Part shown: one piece after another, positions 24,346 to 33,004 of the stretch
How positions within the stretch are numbered: position 1 is the stretch's first letter
Layout of the letters: every line of letters starts with the position of its first letter
From: Trebonia sp963734665
GTDB lineage: Bacteria > Actinomycetota > Actinomycetes > Streptosporangiales > Streptosporangiaceae
Reading direction: 5' to 3'
Length of the DNA stretch: 64,000 nucleotides
NCBI GenBank assembly: GCA_963734665.1
Contig: CAVTIR010000004.1
Span: 682,001 to 746,000, forward strand
Notes under the pieces: generated by a model
Databases searched by the model: none
Seen by the model: the letters and a program-made list of their open reading frames with translations, nothing else
What the model was told of the DNA's origin: nothing
Translations under genes and position numbers: made by a program

Positions 24346-24387
24346 AGCAGGCGCTGGAGTCCCAGGGCTGGGACTCCAGCGCCTGCT
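24346..24387 (-). terminator. 42-bp near-perfect palindrome, terminator after the APC permease gene
   Basis: AGCAGGCGCTGGAGTCCCAG (24346-24365) and its exact reverse complement (24368-24387) are separated by two bases, giving 20-bp perfect arms. It lies 26 nt past the permease stop and about 100 nt before the creatininase start on the same strand, so it probably ends the reductase-permease transcript and separates it from the next operon. Confidence 0.8.
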
Positions 24388-24413
24388 CCGGTGGCAGAGC
24401 GCGGCCTGGGCGG

Positions 24414-25919
24414 TCAGAATGTCAGGCCGCCGTTCCCTGCTCGCTCCGCTCGCTCTGCTCGTTCTGCTCGGTCTCCGGGGGAGCGTCGTCGAGCGTCCAG
24501 CGGCCGGTGCGCCTGGCTCCGCAGGTAAAGCGCGAAGTACAGCACCGAGCCGAGCACGATCCAGCCGGTGATCTCCAGGTTTTTGCCGGTTTGCTGGGTC
24601 ATCACGTAGACAGTGGCCGCCAGGGCCAGCAGCGGGGCAAGCGGCCAGGCAGGCATCCGGTACTCCCGCTCACCGGGAATCTTGCGCCAACGGCTGGCGA
24701 CGGCGGACAGCGTGACCACGACGTACACGATCGTCACCAGGACGCCGGTGAACGTGACGACCTCAGCCAGGTTCGAGGCGGCGGTGAGGACGATGATGGG
24801 TACGCCAAGGACCAGCGTGGCCACCACCGGCGCCCTCGTCTTCGGAGATACGGTGCCCAGCCACCGGCTGATCGGCTGCGGCCAGGCGTGGTCCCGGCCA
24901 GAGCAGTACAAGATCCGGGCGAACGCCATGATGCCCGCGATCACCGCGTTGAACACCGACAGGACGACCATCACGCCTATCACGGTGTTCAGCGTCTTGT
25001 TAGACAGCGCCGTCACGAAGTAGGTCATGGGCGAACTGGAGTGGGTCATCCCGGCGAGCGATGGTGCGCCGAGCAGGATGGCGACAACCGGGATAAGGGT
25101 CACCAGGACCACGGCGAATAGGGACAGCAGCACAACACGCCCGACCTGGCGTCGGCCGCCCTGCAGTTCCTCCGAGAAGTAGACGGCGCTTCCGTAGCCG
25201 TTGTAGGTGTACAAGGAGAACGAGATGCCGGCGACGATGGTGCCGATGCCGACCGGGGTGGTGTGACCTGACGCCGAGAAGAGGTGGGGAGAAAACAGCG
25301 CCGACGCCCCGTTATGGACATGAGAGAAGCCGAGGACGCTGATGATCGCCAGGCACGCCAGCTCGATGAACATGAACAGGACGGTTACCTTGGCACCGCG
25401 GTTGACGCGGAAGATCGCGATGATCGTGGCCAGGGCCGCCAGGATGGCGCCGAACATGTTCGGGTTCAAGCTGGGCCAGATGCCGCTGAGGTAGCTGGCG
25501 GCGCCCAGCGAGATCGCGCTGAGCCCGAACACGATCTGGATGATCCACATGACGAGCGTGACGAAACCGACCGGCCTGCCCAGCACCCGCCCGGCTATCG
25601 AGTACTCGCCACCCGCGTAGGGGAAGGCTACCCCGAGCTCCGCGTAGCAGTAACCGACGCACACGGCGATGACGGCGCCGAGCAGGAAGGTGTAAAAAGT
25701 GCCGGTGCCGGTCGCGACCAGCGCGACCGGGATGATGATGAAGACCCCCGCGGTGGGAGCGACAGCCGCGATCGTCAGCGCTATCGTCTCCAGGAGCTTC
25801 AGGCTGCGGCTCAGCGGTAGCCGGGCTGCCTCTTGGCCCGCCTGCCCCGCCGACGGAGATGATCCCGCAGCCGCGTCAGGATTTGGCTGACGGAGGTCGT
25901 GTTGACTCGTCGTACTCAC
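24414..25919 (-). CDS. APC-superfamily amino acid permease
   Basis: A 501-residue membrane protein with 12 predicted helices. The family's first-helix substrate motif appears as LTIAAVAPTAGVFIIIPVAL around residues 47-66, and the aromatic YAGGEYSI near 100 is also typical. It has a cytoplasmic N-tail rich in Ser/Ala and ends with a GDRAERAERAERAGNGG tract coded by a short tandem DNA repeat. It starts at GTG, 36 bp after the ketopantoate-reductase-like gene. Probably imports the amino acid or amine used by the methylaspartate locus; a second APC gene lies at 30.7 kb. Confidence 0.9.
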   Translation of the reverse strand: MSTTSQHDLRQPNPDAAAGSSPSAGQAGQEAARLPLSRSLKLLETIALTIAAVAPTAGVFIIIPVALVATGTGTFYTFLLGAVIAVCVGYCYAELGVAFPYAGGEYSIAGRVLGRPVGFVTLVMWIIQIVFGLSAISLGAASYLSGIWPSLNPNMFGAILAALATIIAIFRVNRGAKVTVLFMFIELACLAIISVLGFSHVHNGASALFSPHLFSASGHTTPVGIGTIVAGISFSLYTYNGYGSAVYFSEELQGGRRQVGRVVLLSLFAVVLVTLIPVVAILLGAPSLAGMTHSSSPMTYFVTALSNKTLNTVIGVMVVLSVFNAVIAGIMAFARILYCSGRDHAWPQPISRWLGTVSPKTRAPVVATLVLGVPIIVLTAASNLAEVVTFTGVLVTIVYVVVTLSAVASRWRKIPGEREYRMPAWPLAPLLALAATVYVMTQQTGKNLEITGWIVLGSVLYFALYLRSQAHRPLDARRRSPGDRAERAERAERAGNGGLTF

Positions 25920-25955
25920 CTCTCAGAGATAGTGGGTAGCAGCGGGAAGTCGTGG

Positions 25956-26993
25956 TCACTCGTGCGTCCCGGCGGCTGCGCCGGCACGCCGGACGAGTTC
26001 CAGCTCTTCGACGTTGGCCACCGTGCGCTGGCGGGTGCCGTCCTCGAGCTCGTGGATCATGGTGACGAGGCGGCCGGTCAGCGGCATGGGGAGCCCGTGG
26101 CCGCGCCCGATCTTCAGCACCGCGCCGATCTGCTCGTCCACCTCGGTGCGGCGCTTGCGGACCGCGAGGTCGCGCCAGATGCCGCTGCGCGTCTTCTTGT
26201 CGCCTTTCCGGCGGGTCACCAAGTCATCCAGGGACGCGTTGATGCGGTCCCAGTCCTGGGCCTCGCGCGGGTAGCACACCGACGGCTCGACGTTGTCGAA
26301 CGGCTCGGGGCGCACACCCTCACGGTCCGCCGCCTCATACACCTCCGCGCCAAGCTCCACCATCAGCGGGCGGTACCGGTCGATGATGTCCGCCATGGTC
26401 TCGTCGGTCAGCGCGGTGCCGAACAGCATGTTCGCGTACCCGAGCTTGCCCCACAGGTACCCCCAGATATTGTCCGTTACTTCGACCGAACCCCAGCCGG
26501 ACAGCAGCCCGGCGGCCATGTCCAGCCGCGGCGACGGCTGGCCGTCCAGCCCGCCGATCCGGACGGTGCCCGCCCCGGCGTACGTGATCAGCCCCGGTTC
26601 CAGGTAATCGGCCGAGAAGTTCACCAGCGCGCCGATGGTGCGGTCGGCCCCGATCTCCGCCGCGATGACCCGGGGGCACAGGCCGTTCTGCAGAGACACC
26701 ACGGTCGAGTCCGGCGTGAGCGCCGGGGCGATCGCGGTGATCGCGTCTGCGGTGTGCTGCGCCTTGACCGCGAGCAGCACCACGTCCAGCGGCCCCGACA
26801 GCTTTTCCGGGGTGATCGCCTCGACGCCGACGGTGAACGTCTCATCGAACCCCTGGATCGTCAGCCCCTGCTCGGCCATCGCGGTGACATGTGCGGCGTC
26901 CTTGTCGACCATCTCCACCGCGGTGCCGGACCGTGCCAGGTACGCGCCGACCGTGCCGCCAATGGCGCCGGCGCCGACAATGGTGATCCTCAC
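25956..26993 (-). CDS. 2-dehydropantoate 2-reductase family oxidoreductase
   Basis: A 345-residue ketopantoate-reductase-like protein. The NADPH motif GAGAIGGTVGAYLARSG lies at residues 7-23. The helical C-domain has the KLGYANMLFGTAL block (catalytic Lys) and a later Glu/Ser-rich region with VTRRKGDKKTRSGIWRDLAV, longer than in PanE. Its role beside methylaspartate ammonia-lyase is unlikely to be pantothenate synthesis; reduction of a 2-keto or oxidation of a 2-hydroxy acid is more plausible (inference). The GTG start has GAGGGAAGAG upstream. First gene of the unit that includes the APC permease. Confidence 0.88.
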   Translation of the reverse strand: MRITIVGAGAIGGTVGAYLARSGTAVEMVDKDAAHVTAMAEQGLTIQGFDETFTVGVEAITPEKLSGPLDVVLLAVKAQHTADAITAIAPALTPDSTVVSLQNGLCPRVIAAEIGADRTIGALVNFSADYLEPGLITYAGAGTVRIGGLDGQPSPRLDMAAGLLSGWGSVEVTDNIWGYLWGKLGYANMLFGTALTDETMADIIDRYRPLMVELGAEVYEAADREGVRPEPFDNVEPSVCYPREAQDWDRINASLDDLVTRRKGDKKTRSGIWRDLAVRKRRTEVDEQIGAVLKIGRGHGLPMPLTGRLVTMIHELEDGTRQRTVANVEELELVRRAGAAAGTHE

Positions 26994-27142
26994 AATGCTC
27001 TTCCCTCCACCTCAAGGGTGATCAGCTAATAGGTGCATGAGAGCGCGTCAGTGCGCCGCATGGGCCGGAAGTTCCGTGCTGTGACGGCGGGCACCGGAAC
27101 CGGTCGGGTGGGCCACAATCCGTCACGAGATGTGACAGTCAT

Positions 27143-27226
27143 TTTGTATACTGTGCGCACCACGCAGTATGTTGTACGGAAATTCGTCCTGTCAATAGTC
27201 GTTTTGGCTTTTCGGAAGCGTCGGGC
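27143..27226. repeat. direct repeat copy 1 with GntR-like operator core and minus-strand promoter
   Basis: This roughly 80-bp stretch shares about two thirds of its bases with copy 2 at 27391-27472, including TTGTATACTGTGC and CCACGCAGTATGTT. ATACTG and CAGTAT form an inverted repeat with an 11-bp spacer. On the minus strand TTGACA (27190-27195) could be a -35 box for the reductase-permease unit. TTGTATAC resembles operators of FadR-type GntR proteins, two of which are encoded nearby. Confidence 0.5.
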
Positions 27227-27390
27227 AGGTTGCGGCGGAGAGGTAGCGCAGCGTGCTGGAGGCCAGCGCCGCCAGGTCCTTCACACCCTGTGGCGGTCAC
27301 TTCGGGGTGCGCCTGCGTCAGGAAGTCCCGCATCTCGTGTGTCATTGAGCCAGATTCGCAATCCGTTATAACTCATGACAATTTGCATTC

Positions 27391-27472
27391 TTGTATACAG
27401 TGCACTCCACGCAGTACGTTATTTGGGCGCTGGCCTGCCAACGGTCGTTCTGGCTGTCAGGAAGCCCGCGCC
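27391..27472. repeat. direct repeat copy 2 with GntR-like operator core
   Basis: It begins TTGTATACAGTGCACTCCAC and continues GCAGTACGTT, 248 bp from copy 1. It lies about 180 bp before the CaiB gene. One copy faces each divergent operon, so a shared regulator for both directions is likely. Confidence 0.5.
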
Positions 27473-27567
27473 GGGGGCCCCGTGGGGCACAGGCCGAACG
27501 TGCACGAGGCCGGGACGCGGCGGCGCGAATGCTCCCTGAGCCCTGGGTGGGAGTCGAGGAAGGGATA

Positions 27568-27660
27568 GTGATCGTGGACAACGAGATGGCACTGGTCGCG
27601 ACGCTGGCCGCCGCCAGGGGAGCGGTCAGGGTGGGGCCGGAGACGGGCGGCACGGCATGA
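27568..27660 (+). CDS. possible 30-residue leader peptide/small protein
   Basis: A GTG preceded by GAGGAAGGG opens a 30-codon frame (MIVDNEMALVATLAAARGAV...) whose stop overlaps the CaiB start in an ATGA arrangement. Good ribosome site plus coupling suggest real translation, either as a leader controlling the CoA-transferase or as the end of a lost upstream gene. No homology is recognised. It could also be chance. Confidence 0.35.
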   Translation: MIVDNEMALVATLAAARGAVRVGPETGGTA

Positions 27661-28862
27661 AGCCGCTCGAAGACATCCGCATCATCGCGCTTGAACAGTA
27701 CGGTGCCGGGCCGTTCGGCAGCGTGCACCTGGCGGACCTCGGCGCGGAGGTCATCAAGATCGAAGACCCGGCGAGCGGCGGCGACATCGGCCGCTACGTC
27801 CCGCCCTACCAGGAGGACGAGGACAGCCTGTTCTTCGAGGTCTTCAACCGCAACAAGCGCAGCCTGAGCCTCGACCTCACCACCGCCGCGGGCCGCGCCG
27901 TGTTCGAGGACCTGGTGCGGGTCAGTGACGTCGTGTACTCGAACCTGCGCGGCGACGTACCCGCGAAGATAGGCATCACGTATGGCGACCTGAAGCATCT
28001 CAACGAGCGCATCGTCTGCTGCGCGCTCACCGGCTTCGGCATGACCGGTCCGCGTGCGAGCGAGCCGGGCTACGACTACATCCTGCAGGGCATCGCCGGG
28101 TGGATGGACATCACCGGTGAGCCGTCGGGGCCGCCGACCAAGTCCGGCCTGTCGCTAGTGGACTATTCAGGCGGCCTAGTCGCCGCCCTCTCGATCCTCA
28201 CCGGCGTGCACGCGGCGAGGCGGGACGGTGCCGGGATGGACTGCGACGTGAGCCTGTTCGATACGGCGATCGGAATGCTTACCTACCCGGCCATCTGGGC
28301 GCTCAACGGGGATTTCCGGCCGGCCAGGACGCACCACTCGGCACACCCGTCGCTCGTCCCGTTCCAGGCATTCCGTGCCCGCGACGGCTGGATCGTCGTC
28401 GCGTGCCCCAAGGAGAAGTTCTGGGCGCGCCTGGCCGCGACGGTAGGTCGCCCGGAACTCGCCACCGACAGCCGGTTCGCGAACTTCGCGGCACGCCGCC
28501 GCAACGCCGACGAACTGCTGGCAATCCTCGACGACGTCTTCGGTTCGCGCCCCGTGGCGGAATGGCTCGACGCCCTCAGGGCCGCGGGTGTCCCGTGCGG
28601 GCCGGTCAACTCGGTGCACGACGCCCTCACGGACACCCAGACATCCGCCCGCGGCATGGTCGTCGAGACGGAGCATCCGCGGTTCGGCACCGTACGCCAA
28701 GTGCGCAGCCCCGTCCGCGTCGGGGACGGCGACACGTCGTACCGGCGGGCGCCCGCCCGGCACGAGGACGCCGGTCACGTGCTGGGTCAGCTGCTCGGTT
28801 ACGATGCCCGGCGAATCGAGGAGCTCAACGGCGGCGGCGCGTTCGGCAAGGTGACAGGGTGA
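27657..28862 (+). CDS. CaiB/BaiF family (class III) CoA-transferase
   Basis: A 401-residue CoA-transferase. It opens KPLEDIRIIALEQYGAGPFG; the CoA-binding segment LADLGAEVIKIEDPASGGDI is near residues 25-44 and the catalytic aspartate is Asp169 in SLVDYSGG, matching the Asp169 of formyl-CoA transferase. It moves CoA between carboxylic acids. Followed by a MaoC hydratase and facing methylaspartate ammonia-lyase across a shared promoter region, the natural proposal is mesaconate CoA-transferase forming mesaconyl-CoA (inference). ATG start, coupled to the small upstream frame. Confidence 0.92.
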   Translation: MKPLEDIRIIALEQYGAGPFGSVHLADLGAEVIKIEDPASGGDIGRYVPPYQEDEDSLFFEVFNRNKRSLSLDLTTAAGRAVFEDLVRVSDVVYSNLRGDVPAKIGITYGDLKHLNERIVCCALTGFGMTGPRASEPGYDYILQGIAGWMDITGEPSGPPTKSGLSLVDYSGGLVAALSILTGVHAARRDGAGMDCDVSLFDTAIGMLTYPAIWALNGDFRPARTHHSAHPSLVPFQAFRARDGWIVVACPKEKFWARLAATVGRPELATDSRFANFAARRRNADELLAILDDVFGSRPVAEWLDALRAAGVPCGPVNSVHDALTDTQTSARGMVVETEHPRFGTVRQVRSPVRVGDGDTSYRRAPARHEDAGHVLGQLLGYDARRIEELNGGGAFGKVTG

Positions 28863-28908
28863 CGGCAGGCCGCGGCGCAGGTCGTGAATTTAGGCGAATG
28901 GAGGGTCA

Positions 28909-29403
28909 ATGAGCACCAAACCCGGCTGGCGCGGCCGGTTCTTTGAGGATTTCGAGGTTGGGGACGTGTACGAGCACCCGCTCGGACGGACCGTGACGCA
29001 GACCGACAACGCGTGGTTCACGCTGCTGACGCAGAACACCGCTCCGGTGCACTTCGACCACCAGTACGCGTCCCAGACCGAATTCGGTCGCCCGCTGGTG
29101 AACTCCGCATTCACGATCGCCCTGGTGACCGGGCAAAGCGTCAGCGACGTCTCGCAGAACGTCATGGCCAATCTCGGGTGGGACGAAGTCCGGTTGCCCC
29201 ACCCCTTGTTCGAGGGAGACACCGTTTACTCCACGTCCGAGGTGATCGCGACCCGCGAGTCACAGAGCAGGCCGAACGTCGGCATCGTGACTGTCCGCAC
29301 GACGGGCTTCAACCAGGACGGCGTACCGGTCATCACGTTCCGCCGCACGGTGATGGTCTATCGCCAAGGTCAGGGCCCGTCGATCCCGCGAGTGGCGTCG
29401 TGA
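28909..29403 (+). CDS. MaoC-family hydratase/dehydratase
   Basis: A 164-residue hot-dog-fold protein. FFEDFEVGDVYEHPLGRTVT is the typical start, and the hydratase motif appears as the N/D...H block NTAPVHFDHQYASQTEFGRP near residues 43-62. LFEGDTVYSTSEVI is another family block. Single-domain MaoC proteins add water to enoyl-CoAs. After a CoA-transferase and with methylaspartate ammonia-lyase nearby, mesaconyl-CoA hydration to a methylmalyl- or citramalyl-CoA is plausible (inference); a matching CitE-type lyase is not in the window. Strong GGAGG site before ATG. Confidence 0.9.
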   Translation: MSTKPGWRGRFFEDFEVGDVYEHPLGRTVTQTDNAWFTLLTQNTAPVHFDHQYASQTEFGRPLVNSAFTIALVTGQSVSDVSQNVMANLGWDEVRLPHPLFEGDTVYSTSEVIATRESQSRPNVGIVTVRTTGFNQDGVPVITFRRTVMVYRQGQGPSIPRVAS

Positions 29404-30395
29404 CCGGCGCGGCGCAGCCCCTCGTCACCGTTGAGGACGTCCGCGCGGCAGCCGAGCGTATCGCCGGCCACGTCGTGCGGACGCCGCTCGTCCCGTTCGC
29501 GGCGGCGGAGCCAGGCCGGCCACTGTGGTTCAAGCCCGAGTCGCTGCAGCCAGTCGGCGCGTTCAAGCTCCGTGGCGCCTTCAACGCGATCCTGCAGCGC
29601 ATTGACGACGCGCGGTCCCGCGGCGTGGTGACGCACTCGAGCGGCAACCACGCGCGGGCGGTTGCCTGGGTGGCGCGCGAGCTCGGCCTGCGGGCGACTA
29701 TCGTCATCCCGGACGCCGCGCCGGCGGTGAAAGTCGACGCGGTACGCCGGCTGGGCGCCGAGGTCGTGATCGTCGCTCCGGCAGATCGCGACACGCGCGC
29801 TTTCGAGCTGGCCGCCGAACACGGCTACGTGATGATCCCGCCCTACGACGACGCCGCGATCGTGGCGGGCCAGGGGACCATCGGGCTGGAGATCGCCGCC
29901 GACCTCGCCAGCCTCGACGGCGTCCTCGTCCCGGTCAGCGGCGGCGGGCTGATCGGCGGGATAGCCACCGCAGTCAAGGCGCTCTCGCCAGGGACCCGCG
30001 TGATCGGGGTGGAGCCGGATCTGGCCGCCGACGCGGCTGAGTCGTTCCGGACTGGGCAGCGGGTCTCGTGGACGCCCGAGCAGACCTATCGCACGATCGC
30101 CGACGGGCTGCGCACGACGTCGCTCGGGGAGATCCCCTGGCGCCAGATCCAGAAGTACGTCGATGACGTCATCACGGTCAGCGAGGACGAGATCCGCGAT
30201 GGCGTGCGCCGGCTGGCAGCTGACGCCAGGCTGGTCGCCGAGCCGTCGGGGGCGGTGCCGTTCGCGGCGTACCTGCACCACGCCAGCGAGCTGGGCGTAG
30301 ATGGCAACGTCGTCGCGGTCGTGAGCGGCGGCAACCTCGCCATGGACACGCTGGCGCGCATCATCGCGCCGGAAACGCCCGGCACCGCCGGTTGA
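29400..30395 (+). CDS. threonine/serine dehydratase-like PLP enzyme
   Basis: A 331-residue fold-type II PLP enzyme. The PLP lysine is in VGAFKLRGAFNAI near residues 50-62, SSGNHARAVAW follows, and the phosphate-binding glycine loop is VSGGGLIGG near 180-188. There is no C-terminal ACT regulatory domain, so it is catabolic type. It eliminates water and ammonia from beta-hydroxy amino acids (threonine, serine, possibly 3-hydroxyaspartate). The GTG start overlaps the MaoC stop (GTGA), so it is the third gene of the CaiB-MaoC operon. Confidence 0.9.
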   Translation: MTGAAQPLVTVEDVRAAAERIAGHVVRTPLVPFAAAEPGRPLWFKPESLQPVGAFKLRGAFNAILQRIDDARSRGVVTHSSGNHARAVAWVARELGLRATIVIPDAAPAVKVDAVRRLGAEVVIVAPADRDTRAFELAAEHGYVMIPPYDDAAIVAGQGTIGLEIAADLASLDGVLVPVSGGGLIGGIATAVKALSPGTRVIGVEPDLAADAAESFRTGQRVSWTPEQTYRTIADGLRTTSLGEIPWRQIQKYVDDVITVSEDEIRDGVRRLAADARLVAEPSGAVPFAAYLHHASELGVDGNVVAVVSGGNLAMDTLARIIAPETPGTAG

Positions 30396-30580
30396 GCCCC
30401 GCACCCCCCGGTTAAGTCTTTGCCGGGTCCGCAGGGCGGCTGGGTTCCGCCGGCCTGTGAGGTCGACCCTGTCCATGGTGGTGCCAGCGCCACGATGGGC
30501 AGGGGTGGGGACGTGCGACTTATATACGGCGAGAAGAGGCAGATCGTCGCATGTTAGCCGCAGGTTAGCGCATGTTAAAT

Positions 30581-30592
30581 GTCGTATACGAC
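30581..30592. promoter_or_regulatory. perfect 12-bp palindrome in the promoter of the APC-GntR operon
   Basis: GTCGTATACGAC is its own reverse complement, and its GTATAC centre resembles the TTGTATAC cores at 27143 and 27391. It lies 86 nt before the permease start in an AT-rich gap (30396-30677). Probably an operator for the GntR protein encoded at the end of this operon. Confidence 0.55.
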
Positions 30593-30677
30593 CCTTGTGT
30601 GTCCTTGTCTTCCGCTGATATATCTCACCGATATCAGATCCGGTCTTGACGGCCGGACCCGTTGATTGAGGTGGCCC

Positions 30678-32243
30678 TTGACCGACGTCCCTGTGGAGAT
30701 GCCCTCGTCATCTGGCGAGCCGCACCCGCACCGGCTCCAGCGTGGCGTACTGACTGTTCCGAACGGCATCGCGCTTGCCGCAGCGGCGATGGCCCCCGTC
30801 CTTGCCGTCGTGCTGAACGCGCCCGCGGCCGGGCCTGTCGCCGGCGCGGCGCTGCCGCTGTCGTTCCTGCTTGCCTTCGTGGCCTGTCTTCTCGTCGGAA
30901 ACACCGTCGTGCAGTTCGCACGGCGACTCCCGTCGGCCGGATCGTTCTACACGTTCAACTCGCGCGGCCTCGGCCCGGCGGCCGGCTTCTTCACCGGGTG
31001 GCTGTTCTGGATCGGGTACGCGGTGCTCGCCCCGGGCCTGTTCGACGCATTTGGCTCCTTCGTGCAGGACTACTTCGTTTCGACGTTCCACGTCAACGTG
31101 CCGTGGTGGATCTTCAGCCTCGCCGCGCTGGCCATCGTGTTCGGCCTTTCCGTGCGAAGCATCAAGGCGTCGGTCAGGATCGACCTCACCCTGCTCGTGA
31201 TCGAGGTGGTCATCTTCCTCATCCTCGCGGTCGCCGCGATCGCGCACGGCGGCAGCGGCAACACCCCGAAGGTCTTCCTGCCATCGTCGGCGCCGACCGG
31301 GGTATCGGGCGTCGGCCTCGGCGTGGTGTTCGGAATCCTGTCGTTCATCGGTTTTGACGCCGCCGCGACACTCGGCGAGGAGACGCGCAACCCGCGGCGC
31401 AACGTCCCGCTGGCGGTGGCCGGCGCGCTCGGTGCCGTCGGGGTCTTCTACGTGTTCGTCATGTACGCGCTGGCGGCGGGATACCAGCTCACCAACCCAG
31501 CGAAGTTCGCGGCGTTCCTGAAGGACCCCAACCCGTTCGTGACCCTCGGGCACAGCGTGACGCCGTGGTTGCTGCAGCCGATTGAGCTCGCCGCGATCGT
31601 GGGGATCTTCAGCTGCTTCCTCGCGATCCACAACACGACCGTCCGGGTCATGTTCTCGATGGGCCGCGACCACGTCCTCCCGTCGTCGATCGGCCGGGTG
31701 CACTCGCGCTGGTACTCGCCGTTCCGCGCGATCATCGCCCAGTCAGTGTTCACCGTGGCTGTCGGCCTTGGCACCGGCGCGTGGCTCGGCCCGGGGCCGA
31801 CCGGCGCCTACGGGTTCACCGGCGCGATAGGCACCGTCGCGATCGTCATCGTGTACCTGGCGAGCAACGTGGCCCACATCCGCTACTTCAGGAAGATCGG
31901 GGAGCGAAAGCTCTTCGTGCACGTCATCGTGCCGGCGCTCGGCGTCATCGCGCTCGCCTACCCGCTGTACTCGGTGAGCAAGCCCGGGCAGGCCTACCCG
32001 TACAACTACGTCCCCTGGGTGGTGCTCGCCTGGATCGTGATCGGGGCCGCGCTCTACGCCTATTACCGCGCGAAGTCGCCCGCGAAGATCGCCGCCCTCG
32101 GGAACTTCCTCGCCGAGGAGGACCTGCCAGCCGACGAGCAGGCTGAGTCCCTGCTCGCGGCCCGGACACCGGCAGTGCAGCACCCGACCGTGGCCGAGGA
32201 AGCCACGCGGCACCCCGAGTTGCGCGACGGTGACACTCGCTAA
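30678..32243 (+). CDS. APC-superfamily amino acid/amine permease
   Basis: A permease of about 521 residues with 12 predicted helices. PNGIALAAAAMAPVLAVVLN near residues 28-47 is the family's first-helix motif, and SAGSFYTFNSRGLGPAAGF is a strongly conserved block. IGFDAAATLGEETRNPRRNV sits before the middle helices. The hydrophilic C-tail (about 50 residues) is variable. Start is uncertain: the TTG at 30678 has GAGG about 6 nt upstream; a GTG is four codons later. First gene of a plus-strand operon ending in a GntR gene, so it likely imports the amine or amino acid processed by the gamma-glutamyl pathway. Confidence 0.9.
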   Translation: MTDVPVEMPSSSGEPHPHRLQRGVLTVPNGIALAAAAMAPVLAVVLNAPAAGPVAGAALPLSFLLAFVACLLVGNTVVQFARRLPSAGSFYTFNSRGLGPAAGFFTGWLFWIGYAVLAPGLFDAFGSFVQDYFVSTFHVNVPWWIFSLAALAIVFGLSVRSIKASVRIDLTLLVIEVVIFLILAVAAIAHGGSGNTPKVFLPSSAPTGVSGVGLGVVFGILSFIGFDAAATLGEETRNPRRNVPLAVAGALGAVGVFYVFVMYALAAGYQLTNPAKFAAFLKDPNPFVTLGHSVTPWLLQPIELAAIVGIFSCFLAIHNTTVRVMFSMGRDHVLPSSIGRVHSRWYSPFRAIIAQSVFTVAVGLGTGAWLGPGPTGAYGFTGAIGTVAIVIVYLASNVAHIRYFRKIGERKLFVHVIVPALGVIALAYPLYSVSKPGQAYPYNYVPWVVLAWIVIGAALYAYYRAKSPAKIAALGNFLAEEDLPADEQAESLLAARTPAVQHPTVAEEATRHPELRDGDTR

Positions 32244-32277
32244 TGGAGACTCGCACGGTGATGGAGACCAAACGTTG

Positions 32278-33000
32278 ATGGAGATCGAAGGGAAGCAGGT
32301 ATTCACCGAGCTTTCCGAACTTGTCGCGCCTGCCCACACGGCACTCCTGCTGATCGACATGCAGCGCGACTTCGTCGAGCCAGATGGCTTCTTCGGGAGC
32401 ATGGGGATCGACTTGACCATGTACGACGAGACGCGGCCGCGCCTTGCGGCGCTGCTCGGCGCGGCACGCCGCCACGGCGTGCTCGTCATCCACGTGCAGA
32501 ACACCGCATTGCCGAACCGGATGAGCGACTCGCCGGCGCAGATCCGCTTCAACCTGCGGATGCACGAAGGCGCCCGGCACGGTGGACCGCCCCTGCGCTA
32601 CACCGTGCCCGGCACGCCAGGGCACGATTTCGTCGGGGAGCTCACTCCGCTCCCCGGCGAAATCGTGGTCCGCAAGTACCGGTCGAGCGCGTTCTGGGGC
32701 ACGAACATGGAGCTCCTGCTGCGCAGCAACGACATCCGGACCGTCGTCGTCGGCGGATGCACCACGGAGGGCTGCGTGGAGTCGACGGCGAGGGACGCGA
32801 TGTTCTGCGACCACTACGTGGTGATCGCCGACGACTGCGTGGGCAGCGACGACAAGGAGCAGCACGACGCGTCGATGCTCCTGATGAGCCACCGCTTCGA
32901 CATGGCGGGCGGCGCGGAGATCGCTGACCTGTGGCGAGTGGCCAAGCGCGACGGCGGCGCGGAGTCGGACGGCGCGGCACGGCGCGCCAATGAGGAGTGA
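32278..33000 (+). CDS. isochorismatase-family cysteine hydrolase
   Basis: A 240-residue hydrolase with the Asp-Lys-Cys triad: Asp27 in LLLIDMQRD, Lys133 in VVRKYRSSAF and Cys166 in TTEGCVEST. Members cleave amides or isochorismate (nicotinamidase, N-carbamoylsarcosine amidase, biuret hydrolase). In this operon, amide or carbamoyl hydrolysis fits. ATG at 32278 is preferred; another frame start overlaps the permease end. It is 35 bp downstream of the permease and 5 bp before the SDR gene. Confidence 0.9.
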   Translation: MEIEGKQVFTELSELVAPAHTALLLIDMQRDFVEPDGFFGSMGIDLTMYDETRPRLAALLGAARRHGVLVIHVQNTALPNRMSDSPAQIRFNLRMHEGARHGGPPLRYTVPGTPGHDFVGELTPLPGEIVVRKYRSSAFWGTNMELLLRSNDIRTVVVGGCTTEGCVESTARDAMFCDHYVVIADDCVGSDDKEQHDASMLLMSHRFDMAGGAEIADLWRVAKRDGGAESDGAARRANEE

Positions 33001-33004
33001 GGAC

